Assembly (NCBI GenBank): GCA_900769475.1
Contig: CAAGGQ010000190.1
Coordinates: forward strand, 1 to 16,581
Origin: Clostridia bacterium
Lineage (GTDB): Bacteria; Bacillota; Clostridia; Oscillospirales; CAG-272
Direction of reading: 5' to 3'
Length of the DNA: 16,581 nt
Part shown: piece by piece, positions 6,988 to 13,720 of the stretch
Position numbering within the stretch: position 1 is the stretch's first letter
How the letters are laid out: every line of letters begins with the position of its first letter
The notes under the pieces: model-generated
Told to the model about the DNA's origin: nothing
Database searches by the model: none
What the model saw: the letters and a program-made list of their open reading frames with translations, nothing else
Program-made: the position numbers and the translations under genes

Positions 6988-7782
6988 ATGATGGAAAGAA
7001 ACCATGGGGATGGCCTTACGGCCGAGGCTCTGCAGGAGCTGCTGCAGGACGGGGGGCTTCCTCCCCACGTGTACGTATACGAGGAATTGGATTCCACCAA
7101 CCGGGTGGCCAAAGCCATGGCGGGAGAGCGCGATGGCGATCCTACCCCCTGCCTGGTGGTGGCGCACGGACAGTCGGCGGGACGGGGACGCATGGGGCGG
7201 AGCTTCTATTCGCCTCCCGGGAGCGGCGTGTATTTCAGCATCCTGTTGCCGTCGGTATCCCATTTGCCCGACGCGGTGGGGGTGACCTGTGCCGCCTCGG
7301 TGGCGGTGATGCGGGCCCTGCGGCGTCTTTCGGGAAGGCAGGTGGGTATCAAATGGGTCAACGATCTGTATTACAAGGAAAAAAAGGTTTGCGGCATCCT
7401 TTGTGAGGGTGCCACCGTGGGGAAGGAGCAGAGCCTGGTGGTGGGCATTGGCATCAATCTGCGCTCGGCGGAGTTCCCACCGGAGCTGCAGGAGATCGCG
7501 GGCTCTCTGGAGGATGATACCACGTCCCGCGCCGATCTCATCGCGGCGGTGTACGAGGAGCTGTTGCCGTATTTGTTGCACCCCGCCGACCGCTCCTGGC
7601 TGACCGATTATCGAGCCTGTTCCACGGTATTGGGACGGCAGGTGCGCTGGTTGCGGGATGGCGTTTGGCAGGAGGGCTTGGCCGAGTCCATCGACGAGGA
7701 GGGGGCTCTTCTTGTTACCGATATCAACGGGAAATCTCACCGCCTTTCCACGGGGGAGATCTCGGTGCGTGTGTCCCATTGA
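6988..7782 (+). CDS. birA: Biotin--[acetyl-CoA-carboxylase] ligase, monofunctional (264 aa)
   Basis: The enzyme activates biotin with ATP and attaches it to the lysine of biotin carboxyl carrier proteins. Family signatures are in order: STN at residues 36-38, the biotinyl-AMP loop GRGRMGRSFYSPPGSGVYFS at 65-84, KWVNDL at 122-127 (KWPNDL in most members), KKVCGILCE at 132-140 and GIGIN at 153-157, followed by a short C-terminal SH3-like domain. There is no N-terminal winged-helix domain, so unlike E. coli BirA it should not act as a biotin-operon repressor. AAGGAG at 6976-6981 is 6 nt before ATG 6988 and 9 nt before ATG 6991; either could be the start. The gene is divergent from the pseudouridine synthase and ends in its own terminator. 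Confidence 0.94.
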   Translation: MMERNHGDGLTAEALQELLQDGGLPPHVYVYEELDSTNRVAKAMAGERDGDPTPCLVVAHGQSAGRGRMGRSFYSPPGSGVYFSILLPSVSHLPDAVGVTCAASVAVMRALRRLSGRQVGIKWVNDLYYKEKKVCGILCEGATVGKEQSLVVGIGINLRSAEFPPELQEIAGSLEDDTTSRADLIAAVYEELLPYLLHPADRSWLTDYRACSTVLGRQVRWLRDGVWQEGLAESIDEEGALLVTDINGKSHRLSTGEISVRVSH

Positions 7783-7804
7783 TGATTTTAAATCTATTAT
7801 AGCA

Positions 7805-7848
7805 AATCCCGCCTCTTTTGTCAAGCAAGGGGCGGGGGTTCTTTTTTT
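7805..7848 (+). terminator. Terminator of the biotin ligase gene
   Basis: A stem of about 13 bp with one bulge (7805-7817 with 7827-7840) is followed by CTTTTTTT. Confidence 0.88.
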
Positions 7849-7892
7849 ATGGATTGCCAAAAATTACATTCTCACTTTGTCGTCTGAAACGA

Positions 7893-7921
7893 TTGCTTTT
7901 TTCAGAAATCTGTGGTAGAAT
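7893..7921 (+). promoter_or_regulatory. Extended -10 promoter of the phospholipase C-like gene
   Basis: TTGCTT 7893-7898, a 17-bp spacer and TAGAAT 7916-7921, with TG at 7913-7914. It is weaker than the other promoters in the window but well spaced. Confidence 0.65.
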
Positions 7922-7950
7922 GAGATCACGGAAATGAAAGGAGGAATGGA

Positions 7951-8529
7951 ATGAAGCAAGCCGATCATCGCGCAGTGGCCGCCTATTTTTTAGGATATGA
8001 TGATCCTATCTTCTGGCGCGGTCCATGGCATCGGGGTGCTTTCTATATTGGAAATCTGCTTCCGGATTATAATCCGTTTACCTATTTGCGCGGCGTGCGG
8101 CAAAGTCACGCCATGGCAGGGCACAATGCCTCCTGCCGGCGGAACTACGTCCTGCGGCAGTCCGAGCGTCTTGGCCATAAAAGCTTTCTTAGTGTGTGGG
8201 ATTTTTACATCTTAGGAACTCTGCTCCATTATACCGCCGACGCGTTTACCTGGGTTCACAACGGAGGCGAGCATTGCGGCATGAAGGTCCATCGCATCTA
8301 TGAAAAAGCCCTCCATTCCCATTTTTTGAAAGAGACCGGGATACTGAAAGAATCATCGATACACCCCTGTGCCCATGGTTGGGAGGTGTATCGCGCTCTT
8401 TGGCGGGAGTCCCGGGAGGACGTTGGAGATGTTGCGCGGGACAGTCAACAGATCCTGCGGGCGTGCCGCGCTCTGTTTTGCGGTCTCCTCTGGGCTCGGA
8501 ATTTTGAAAAAATGAAAAAAAGGACTTGA
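7951..8529 (+). CDS. Zinc-dependent phospholipase C-like family protein (192 aa)
   Basis: The sequence matches the all-helical zinc-dependent PLC / S1-P1 nuclease-like fold (Zn_dep_PLPC type). Features are GNLLPDYNPFTY at residues 34-45, a conserved histidine pair (H53 and H58), and the signature LGTLLHYTADAFTWVHN at 88-104, where H93, D97 and H103 are placed as metal ligands; H114 follows. Unlike secreted clostridial alpha-toxin it has no signal peptide and no C-terminal C2/PLAT domain, so a cytoplasmic role is more likely than toxin activity and the substrate is unknown. AAAGGAGGA at 7937-7945 supports ATG 7951. No terminator follows: the stop codon overlaps the -35 box of the T-box promoter for trpB2, so readthrough into that leader is possible. 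Confidence 0.82.
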   Translation: MKQADHRAVAAYFLGYDDPIFWRGPWHRGAFYIGNLLPDYNPFTYLRGVRQSHAMAGHNASCRRNYVLRQSERLGHKSFLSVWDFYILGTLLHYTADAFTWVHNGGEHCGMKVHRIYEKALHSHFLKETGILKESSIHPCAHGWEVYRALWRESREDVGDVARDSQQILRACRALFCGLLWARNFEKMKKRT

Positions 8530-8554
8530 CAAACGCGGGGGAATGCGCTATACT
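8526..8554 (+). promoter_or_regulatory. Sigma-A promoter of the T-box/trpB2 transcript
   Basis: TTGACA 8526-8531, a 17-bp spacer and TATACT 8549-8554. The -35 overlaps the stop codon (8527-8529) of the preceding gene. Transcript start is expected near 8561. Confidence 0.9.
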
Positions 8555-8560
8555 GTTAAA

Positions 8561-8843
8561 AACCGATGAGAAAGAAGAGTAGCGGAGCAACAACCTCTCC
8601 AAGAGAGCTGCGGGCGGTGAGATCGCGGCAGAGGCGGCAAAGCGAATGGGCTTTTGAGGGCAGACCGAACCAACGGATCCGTTGCAGTAGGCTCTGACGG
8701 GGCGCGCGCCCGTTATCCATAGCGCCGTATATCCTTGAGTATATGCAGAGAGGAAGCTTTGGCTTCCATACCGGGTGGCACCGCGGAAAAATATGATTTT
8801 TTCGTCCCGATTACCTTTTGGGGTAATCGGGGCGTTGTTTTTT
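8561..8843 (+). promoter_or_regulatory. Tryptophan T-box riboswitch leader
   Basis: This tRNA-sensing leader controls trpB2. Stem I begins near GATGAGAAAGAAGAGTAG and carries AGAGAGC and GGTGAGA elements. The candidate specifier loop at about 8644-8651 reads GAATGGGC, giving codon UGG (8647-8649) for tryptophan. The T-box consensus GGGTGGCACCGCGG is at 8773-8786. Its UGGC (8776-8779) would pair with an uncharged tRNA ending in GCCA, so with discriminator G, as in bacterial tRNA-Trp. GGG 8773-8775 can pair with CCC 8806-8808 to form the antiterminator, which excludes the terminator at 8803-8834. Uncharged tRNA-Trp should therefore switch the gene on. The specifier assignment was made by eye, but it agrees with the discriminator and the downstream enzyme. 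Confidence 0.93.
8803..8843 (+). terminator. T-box-controlled intrinsic terminator
   Basis: A 13-bp stem (8803-8815 with 8822-8834) with a 6-nt loop is followed by TTGTTTTTT. Its left arm contains CGTCCC, the segment shared with the antiterminator. Confidence 0.93.
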
Positions 8844-8858
8844 GAGAGGAGAAGAACC

Positions 8859-10232
8859 ATGGCACAAAAACAAATTCCTTACAAAATTTATCTGGAGGAG
8901 CAGGAGATGCCTGCTTATTGGTATAACGTTCGGGCAGATATGAAAAAGAAGCCCGCCCCCCTGCTGGATCCCAATACGGGAAAGCCCATCACCGCCGAGG
9001 CCCTGGAACAGGTCTTTTGCCGTGAGCTGGTCAAGCAGGAGCTGGACGACACCACGCGTTTGATCCCCATCCCGAAAGAGATCCTGGACTTTTACAAGAT
9101 GTACCGTCCCGCGCCTCTGATCCGCGCCTATTGCCTGGAGAAGAAGCTGGGCACCCCTGCTAAGATCTACTACAAATTTGAGGGCAACAACACCAGCGGA
9201 AGCCACAAGCTCAATTCCGCCATCGCCCAGGCCTACTACGCCAAGGAGCAGGGGCTCAAGGGTGTGACCACCGAGACCGGTGCGGGACAGTGGGGAACCG
9301 CTCTTTCCATGGCGTGCTCCTATTTCGATCTGGATTGCCGCGTGTATATGGTCAAATGCTCCTACGAGCAAAAGCCCTTCCGCCGGGAGGTCATGCGTAC
9401 CTACGGCGCCCAGGTGACCCCCTCTCCCTCCGAGACCACGGCTATCGGACGTCAGATCCTGGCCGAGCATCCCGGCACCACGGGCAGTCTTGGTTGCGCC
9501 ATCTCCGAGGCGGTGGAGGCGGCAGGCTCCATGGAGGGTTACCGCTACGTTCTGGGAAGCGTGCTCTCCCAGGTTATGCTTCATCAGTCGGTCATTGGTA
9601 TGGAGACCCTGGCCGCGCTGGATAAGTACGGCGAAAAGGCCGATATCATCATCGGCTGTGCCGGCGGCGGCTCCAACCTGGGCGGCTTGATCGCTCCCTT
9701 TATGGGTCAGAAGCTGCGAGGCGAGGCCGATTATCACTTCATTGCCGTAGAGCCCTCCAGCTGTCCCAGCCTGACCCGTGGCAAATACGTGTACGATTAC
9801 TGCGATACGGGTCGCGTTTGTCCCCTGGCAAAGATGTACACCCTGGGCAGCGGCTTTATTCCCGCCCCCTCTCACGCGGGTGGCCTGCGCTACCACGGCA
9901 TGAGCTCGGTGCTCTCCGAGCTGTACGACGAGGGCTTGATGGAGGCACGGAGCGTGAAGCAGACCGAGGTTTTTGAGGCGGCCGAGTATTTTGCCCGCAT
10001 CGAGGGCATCCTGCCCGCCCCCGAGAGCTCCCACGCCATCAAGGTGGCCATGGACGAGGCCATCAAGTGCCGCGAGACCGGCGAGGAAAAGACCATCGTC
10101 TTTGGTCTGACCGGTACGGGCTACTTTGATATGATGTCCTATGAGAAATTCCACGACGGCAAAATGACCGATTACATTCCCACCGACGAGGAGATCGCGG
10201 CGGGCATGGCAAAGCTGCCCAAGATTGATTGA
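8859..10232 (+). CDS. trpB: Tryptophan synthase beta chain, TrpB2 type (457 aa)
   Basis: This PLP enzyme condenses indole with serine to give tryptophan. At 457 aa, with an N-terminal extension of about 80 residues before MYRPAPLIRA, it fits the TrpB2 class rather than the roughly 400-aa TrpB1 that pairs with TrpA. PLP lysine K117 lies in GSHKLNSA, the catalytic glutamate region TETGAGQWG is at 138-146, and the phosphate-binding GCAGGGSNLGG is at 266-276. ATG 8859 follows GAGAGGAGAAG; in-frame codons further up lie inside the T-box and are not used. No trpA or other trp gene is in the window, and a terminator follows directly, so it is an orphan trpB under tRNA-Trp control. It may salvage indole or supplement a trp operon elsewhere. 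Confidence 0.95.
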   Translation: MAQKQIPYKIYLEEQEMPAYWYNVRADMKKKPAPLLDPNTGKPITAEALEQVFCRELVKQELDDTTRLIPIPKEILDFYKMYRPAPLIRAYCLEKKLGTPAKIYYKFEGNNTSGSHKLNSAIAQAYYAKEQGLKGVTTETGAGQWGTALSMACSYFDLDCRVYMVKCSYEQKPFRREVMRTYGAQVTPSPSETTAIGRQILAEHPGTTGSLGCAISEAVEAAGSMEGYRYVLGSVLSQVMLHQSVIGMETLAALDKYGEKADIIIGCAGGGSNLGGLIAPFMGQKLRGEADYHFIAVEPSSCPSLTRGKYVYDYCDTGRVCPLAKMYTLGSGFIPAPSHAGGLRYHGMSSVLSELYDEGLMEARSVKQTEVFEAAEYFARIEGILPAPESSHAIKVAMDEAIKCRETGEEKTIVFGLTGTGYFDMMSYEKFHDGKMTDYIPTDEEIAAGMAKLPKID

Positions 10233-10237
10233 TATAG

Positions 10238-10271
10238 AAAAGAACGGCGTTCTGCAGAACGCCGTTCTTTT
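10238..10271 (+). terminator. Terminator of trpB2: perfect 34-nt palindrome
   Basis: The segment 10238-10271 equals its own reverse complement (core GGCGTTCTGCAGAACGCC) and ends in TTTT, starting 5 bases after the stop codon. The symmetry makes it usable in both directions. Confidence 0.85.
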
Positions 10272-10553
10272 GCTATCCCTAAGGAATCTCGTCAGCACAG
10301 GGAAGGTTTTGGTCAAGCTTATTCAAAAGCTTGCGGGGTGGAGGGGCAGCGCCCTCCTCGCCCTCCGCAGAGGGCGAAGCCTTCTCCGGCGTTTTCTTTT
10401 TGATAGCTTTTTCTTTTGCGCCTATATGGTCAAAAGAAAAAGCGACTATGGACTTGTGACAAAGCAAACGCTTTTTGCGTTTGTAATTTTCTTAGCCACT
10501 TTTCTCTTTGACATGAAAGGCGCAAATGAGAACAGGCTCTGCCGCGCAAACTT
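10272..10553. repeat. Hairpin-rich intergenic element, no gene supported
   Basis: This gene-free stretch holds a tight series of inverted repeats: 10314-10320 with 10327-10333 (7 bp), 10341-10345 with 10352-10356 (5 bp), 10360-10365 with 10370-10375 (6 bp), 10406-10418 with 10431-10443 (13 bp, A/T-rich), and 10465-10471 with 10477-10483 (7 bp, then TAATTTTCTT). Such strings of hairpins resemble the dispersed intergenic repeats common in Clostridia genomes (inference; copy number cannot be seen here). The open frame crossing it has no ribosome binding site and no protein-like pattern. Confidence 0.5.
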
Positions 10554-10583
10554 TTGAAAAGGTATGATCAAAACTTTTATAAT
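10554..10583 (+). promoter_or_regulatory. Possible secondary upstream promoter
   Basis: TTGAAA 10554-10559 and TATAAT 10578-10583 are separated by 18 bp. It lies 80 bp upstream of the main promoter of the isomerase gene and could be a tandem promoter or a chance match in AT-rich DNA. Confidence 0.35.
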
Positions 10584-10637
10584 GGGGGCGTTCTATTTGC
10601 ATTTCTTTCGTTTTTTCTTTGCATTTTTTTCTGTCCC

Positions 10638-10666
10638 TTGACAAAGAAAGCAGGATGGTGTATAAT
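10638..10666 (+). promoter_or_regulatory. Consensus sigma-A promoter of the isomerase-like gene
   Basis: TTGACA 10638-10643, a 17-bp spacer and TATAAT 10661-10666: a perfect match at both boxes. Confidence 0.92.
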
Positions 10667-10729
10667 GAACACAGATGAAAAACGCTTGTGCAAGATCATT
10701 CAACAACAAAGAAAGGCTTGGTGAATCCT

Positions 10730-11584
10730 ATGTATCAGTTTCCCATTGGTGTAATCGTTGATTCCTTCCGTACCGATACCCGCACGGCCATTCAAAAGGC
10801 TGCAGAGCTGGGCGCGCAAGGCATTCAGATGTACGTTTCCCGCGGAGAGAACACCCCCGAGAATCTCTCTCCTACCGCTCGCCGCGAGCTGCTGGATCTT
10901 GTAAAATCCCACGGACTTAAGTTCTCGGCACTTTGCGGTGACCTGGGCAGAGGCTTTGGTAATCCCGAGCTCAATCCCGATCTCATCGAGCGCTCCAAGC
11001 GCATCATGGATTTGGCCAAGGAGCTGGAGACCGATATCGTTACCACCCACATTGGCGTGGTTCCCACCGATAAGACCGTGGAGCGCTACGGCATTATGCA
11101 GGAGGCCTGCTTTGAGCTTTCCCGCTACGCCGATTCGGTAGGCGCTCACTTCGCCATTGAAACGGGTCCCGAGCCTTCCTCCGTGCTCAAGGAATTCCTG
11201 GACGGCCTGCACTCCCGTGGCGTTGCCGTAAACCTGGACCCTGCCAACCTGGTGATGGTGGTGGGAGACGATCCTGTGGATGCCGTGCACAATCTCAAGG
11301 ATTACATCGTTCACACCCACGCCAAGGATGGCGTCATGCTCCAGAGAACCAATCCCGAGTACATCTATCATGTCACTCCCATGCCTGAGGATATGCCCAA
11401 GATCCGCTTCTTTGAGGAGACCCCCCTGGGAGAGGGCGGTGTTGCGTTTGGTCCCTACCTCAAGGCGTTGGAGGAGATCGGCTACCGTGGCTTCCTCACC
11501 ATCGAGCGCGAGGCCGGAGAAGATCCCGCCGCCGATATTCTCATTGCTAAGAATCACCTGCTCAAAGTCATGGCTGAAAACTAA
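10730..11584 (+). CDS. Sugar phosphate isomerase/epimerase-family TIM-barrel protein (284 aa)
   Basis: The protein matches the xylose isomerase-like TIM barrel (AP endonuclease family 2 superfamily), whose members isomerise or epimerise sugars, inosose or hydroxypyruvate using a divalent metal. Seen are IGVIVDSF at the first strand, AAELGAQGIQMYV at 24-35, DIVTTHIGVVP at 102-112, the likely ligand E144 in FAIETGPEP, NLDPANL at 168-174, VHTHAKDG at 194-201, and the C-terminal GEGGVAFGPYLKALEEIGYRGFLTIERE, where E259 or E261 would close the site. The substrate cannot be assigned. The start is uncertain: ATG 10730 is followed by the natural N terminus, but the only purine-rich site (AAAGG 10712-10716) is 13 nt away, and GTG 10721 in the same frame is closer. 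It is a single-gene unit with promoter and terminator. Confidence 0.88.
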   Translation: MYQFPIGVIVDSFRTDTRTAIQKAAELGAQGIQMYVSRGENTPENLSPTARRELLDLVKSHGLKFSALCGDLGRGFGNPELNPDLIERSKRIMDLAKELETDIVTTHIGVVPTDKTVERYGIMQEACFELSRYADSVGAHFAIETGPEPSSVLKEFLDGLHSRGVAVNLDPANLVMVVGDDPVDAVHNLKDYIVHTHAKDGVMLQRTNPEYIYHVTPMPEDMPKIRFFEETPLGEGGVAFGPYLKALEEIGYRGFLTIEREAGEDPAADILIAKNHLLKVMAEN

Positions 11585-11594
11585 AAAACTTGAA

Positions 11595-11624
11595 CCCCGC
11601 CGCTCTCCTGCGGCGGGGATTTTT
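11595..11624 (+). terminator. Terminator of the isomerase-like gene
   Basis: A perfect 9-bp GC stem (11595-11603 with 11610-11618) with a 6-nt loop is followed by ATTTTT. Confidence 0.93.
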
Positions 11625-11741
11625 GCCCCTTTTCCAGCGTGGATGCATATCCTGTATTGTCGTTTTCGTCAGGGTTGGAGGCCCGGGAGAGAGGGGAGGT
11701 TCTTTCTTTTTTCTATTTTTCGTCTTTTTTTGGGAAACCTG

Positions 11742-11770
11742 TTGACAAATTGCAACTTTTGTATTATAAT
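11742..11770 (+). promoter_or_regulatory. Consensus sigma-A promoter of glutamate dehydrogenase
   Basis: TTGACA 11742-11747, a 17-bp spacer and TATAAT 11765-11770. The 117 bp before it (11625-11741) hold only a pyrimidine-rich tract and no gene. The transcript would carry a leader of about 105 nt. Confidence 0.93.
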
Positions 11771-11784
11771 AATTTCGTTTTATA

Positions 11785-11806
11785 GGGCTCGCGACCCTGT
11801 TTTTTC
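11785..11806 (+). promoter_or_regulatory. Weak hairpin plus T-run in the glutamate dehydrogenase leader
   Basis: AGGG 11785-11788 can pair with CCCT 11796-11799, and GTTTTTT follows. It begins at the expected 5' end of the mRNA. It may be a 5' stability hairpin or a weak attenuator; the 4-bp stem is marginal. Confidence 0.25.
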
Positions 11807-11882
11807 GTTAAAAATCTTCTCTTTGTGAAATTTTTAGCAACTAAACTTGCAAGGCGCGCCCCATTTCAAGGAGGAACATACA

Positions 11883-13232
11883 ATGATTCAGAATGAGTAT
11901 TTAAAGAAAGTGATTGCCGACGTTGTAAAGCGCAATCCCGGCGAGGCCGAATTCCATCAGACCGTTACCGAGGTTCTGGAGTCTCTGGAGCCCGTGCTGG
12001 AAAAGAGCCCCGAGTTTATTGAAAAGGGCGTGATCGACCTGATGGTTGAGCCCGAGCGTATTATCAAGTTCCGCGTTCCGTGGGTGGACGATCAGGGCAA
12101 GACCCAGGTCAACCGCGGTTACCGTATTCAGTTCAACAGCGCCATCGGTCCCTACAAGGGCGGTCTGCGCTTCCATCCCAGCGTAAACGAGAGCATTATC
12201 AAGTTCCTGGGCTTTGAGCAGACCTTTAAGAACTCCCTCACCTCCCTCCCCATGGGCGGCGGTAAGGGCGGCTCCGACTTCGATCCTCAGGGCAAGTCCG
12301 ACGGAGAAGTGATGCGCTTCTGCCAGAGCTTTATGACCGAGCTTTCCAAGCACATTGGCGCGGATACCGACGTTCCCGCAGGTGACATCGGCGTTGGTGC
12401 ACGTGAGATCGGCTATCTCTTTGGTCAGTACAAGAGACTGCGCAACGAGTTCACCGGCGTGCTCACCGGTAAGGGAATTCCTTACGGCGGTTCTCTCATC
12501 CGTCCCGAGGCTACCGGCTACGGTGCCGTTTACTACACGGTCAACATGCTCAACTACTTCAAGGATGACATCAAGGGCAAGACCTTTGCCATTTCCGGCT
12601 TTGGTAACGTTGCCTGGGGTACCGTAAAGAAGGTGAACGAGCTGGGCGGTAAGGTGGTTACCATCTCGGGTCCCGACGGTTACGTTTACGATCCTGACGG
12701 CATTGCCACCGAGGAAAAGATCAACTACATGCTGGAGATGCGCGCTTCCTGCCGCAACCGTGTTCAGGACTATGCCGATAAGTTTGGCGTAGAGTTCTTC
12801 CCCGGCCAGAAGCCCTGGGGTGTAAAGGCCGACATCCTGATGCCCTGTGCAACCCAGAACGAGGTTGGCATGGCCGAGGCCGAGCAGATCGTTGCCAACG
12901 GCGTAAAGTACTACGTTGAGGTTTCCAACATGCCCACCACCAACGAGGCTGTGGCATATCTCAAGGCCAACGGCGTGGTGGTTGCTCCTTCCAAGGCAGT
13001 TAACGCCGGCGGCGTATCGGTGTCCGGTCTGGAAATGTCCCAGAACTCCATGCGCTACAGCTGGAGCGCAGAAGAGGTGGACGAGAAGCTGAAGACCATT
13101 ATGAAGAACATCTTCGACGCTTCCATTGCCGCTGCTCACGAGTACGATCTGGGCGACGACCTGGTTGCCGGTGCCAACATTGCAGGCTTCCTCAAGGTTG
13201 CCAAGGCGATGATGGCTTACGGTTGCGTATAA
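11883..13232 (+). CDS. gdhA: NADP-type glutamate dehydrogenase, hexameric class (449 aa)
   Basis: The enzyme interconverts 2-oxoglutarate plus ammonia and glutamate, linking carbon and nitrogen metabolism in the cytoplasm. The length is that of the hexameric class (about 450 aa). K92 in YKGGLRFHPS, K116 in TFKNSL and K128 in MGGGKGGSDFDP sit three positions after the corresponding lysines of the well-studied Clostridium symbiosum enzyme (K89, K113, K125). The coenzyme Rossmann motif is GFGNVAWG at about 240-247. NADP rather than NAD preference is inferred from overall similarity to anabolic enzymes and is not certain. AAGGAGGA at about 11870-11877 supports ATG 11883; the in-frame ATG at 11847 lies in the leader without a site. 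Codon use is highly biased, as expected for an abundant protein. Its terminator is shared with the convergent SLOG gene. Confidence 0.97.
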   Translation: MIQNEYLKKVIADVVKRNPGEAEFHQTVTEVLESLEPVLEKSPEFIEKGVIDLMVEPERIIKFRVPWVDDQGKTQVNRGYRIQFNSAIGPYKGGLRFHPSVNESIIKFLGFEQTFKNSLTSLPMGGGKGGSDFDPQGKSDGEVMRFCQSFMTELSKHIGADTDVPAGDIGVGAREIGYLFGQYKRLRNEFTGVLTGKGIPYGGSLIRPEATGYGAVYYTVNMLNYFKDDIKGKTFAISGFGNVAWGTVKKVNELGGKVVTISGPDGYVYDPDGIATEEKINYMLEMRASCRNRVQDYADKFGVEFFPGQKPWGVKADILMPCATQNEVGMAEAEQIVANGVKYYVEVSNMPTTNEAVAYLKANGVVVAPSKAVNAGGVSVSGLEMSQNSMRYSWSAEEVDEKLKTIMKNIFDASIAAAHEYDLGDDLVAGANIAGFLKVAKAMMAYGCV

Positions 13233-13244
13233 TGATCCAATTAC

Positions 13245-13276
13245 AAAAAGGCTCTTGAAAAAGAGCCTTTTTATTT
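13245..13276. terminator. Bidirectional terminator between gdhA and the SLOG gene
   Basis: A perfect 12-bp stem (13245-13256 with 13261-13272) has an AAAAA left end and a TTTTT right end. It serves gdhA on plus and can stop the SLOG transcript on minus. Confidence 0.93.
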
Positions 13277-13285
13277 GTATATGAA

Positions 13286-13618
13286 TCATTTCTTTTCCAC
13301 AACAGTAAACGGTTTGTTTTTCTTTTTTGCGAAACGTAACGTGTGTTGCGCGCCACGCGAAAAGCCGTCCCATATGATCAGAATTTCATCGGCAAGGTCT
13401 ACCATTTGCTCGTTTCGTTTTATGGGAGCGGCTTTTCCGTACAGATGGTATTGGGGACGCAGTATCAATTTGGATATATGATGCCGATCGGCGTATTCCT
13501 CTGCCAATGCATCGATCCCCTTCGCGCCGCCACTGATAATCAACGCGGTTTGTGATGGAATATATTCTGATAAATCAAAAGAAGTAATGCTTCTTGATCC
13601 AACAATGAGCAGTTTCAT
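13286..13618 (-). CDS. Small SLOG-domain protein, DprA/YspA-like (110 aa)
   Basis: The protein is a lone SLOG (SMF/DprA-LOG) Rossmann-like domain, a fold that binds nucleotides or nucleotide-derived signals and DNA. Visible motifs are the first strand LLIVGSRS (residues 3-10), the hallmark loop ISGGAKGIDALAEEYA (28-43), RNEQMVDLADEILIIWDG (68-85) and SRGAQHTLRFAKK (87-99). The order GSR, SGGAxGID, RNxxmv, WDGxSxG is that of YspA/YpsA-related proteins rather than full DprA, which is longer and has extra domains. No catalytic partner is fused. GGGAG lies about 8 nt before ATG 13618. Its promoter -10 lies inside a perfect palindrome, and it is divergent from a small HTH gene, so it is probably repressed by that protein. 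The role is unknown: nucleotide signalling, DNA binding or a defence effector are possible. Confidence 0.88.
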   Translation of the reverse strand: MKLLIVGSRSITSFDLSEYIPSQTALIISGGAKGIDALAEEYADRHHISKLILRPQYHLYGKAAPIKRNEQMVDLADEILIIWDGFSRGAQHTLRFAKKKNKPFTVVEKK

Positions 13619-13634
13619 ATGTTCACTCCCTTCA

Positions 13635-13675
13635 TATACTTATATAAGTATACACTCAAAAAAGGGAATTGTCAA
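13635..13675 (-). promoter_or_regulatory. SLOG-gene promoter overlapped by a perfect 18-bp operator
   Basis: TATACTTATATAAGTATA (13635-13652) is its own reverse complement. On the minus strand TTGACA (13675-13670), a 17-bp spacer and TATACT (13652-13647) form the promoter, with the -10 inside the palindrome. A dimer on the palindrome would block this promoter. Confidence 0.88.
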
Positions 13676-13703
13676 GAGGGTATATGTTTATTAAAATATA
13701 TAC
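13669..13703 (+). promoter_or_regulatory. HTH-gene promoter with imperfect second operator
   Basis: TTGTCA 13669-13674, a 17-bp spacer and TAAAAT 13692-13697 form the plus-strand promoter; its -35 overlaps the -35 of the minus promoter. The 24-bp stretch 13680-13703 is an imperfect inverted repeat (9 of 12 positions pair, outer arms GTATAT/ATATAC) lying over the -10. It is a plausible lower-affinity autoregulatory site. Confidence 0.6.
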
Positions 13704-13720
13704 CGAAGGGGAGTGATAAC

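Noticed and set aside
5899..7860. Very long minus-strand open frame (about 650 codons) spanning three genes
   Set aside because: It runs across the surface-protein end, the pseudouridine synthase and antisense to biotin ligase, with no ribosome binding site and a low-complexity Pro/Arg/Gly-rich translation. The real genes in this region have clear family motifs. It is an artefact of GC-rich codon use.
8811..10316. Minus-strand open frame opposite trpB2
   Set aside because: Antisense shadow of a strongly biased gene; crosses the T-box terminator and the trpB2 terminator.
10225..10557. Small plus-strand open frame after trpB2
   Set aside because: It begins inside the trpB2 stop region, reads through a terminator and several hairpins, and has no ribosome binding site.
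11901..13373. Minus-strand open frame opposite gdhA
   Set aside because: Antisense shadow; runs through the bidirectional terminator at 13245-13276 and overlaps the real SLOG gene.
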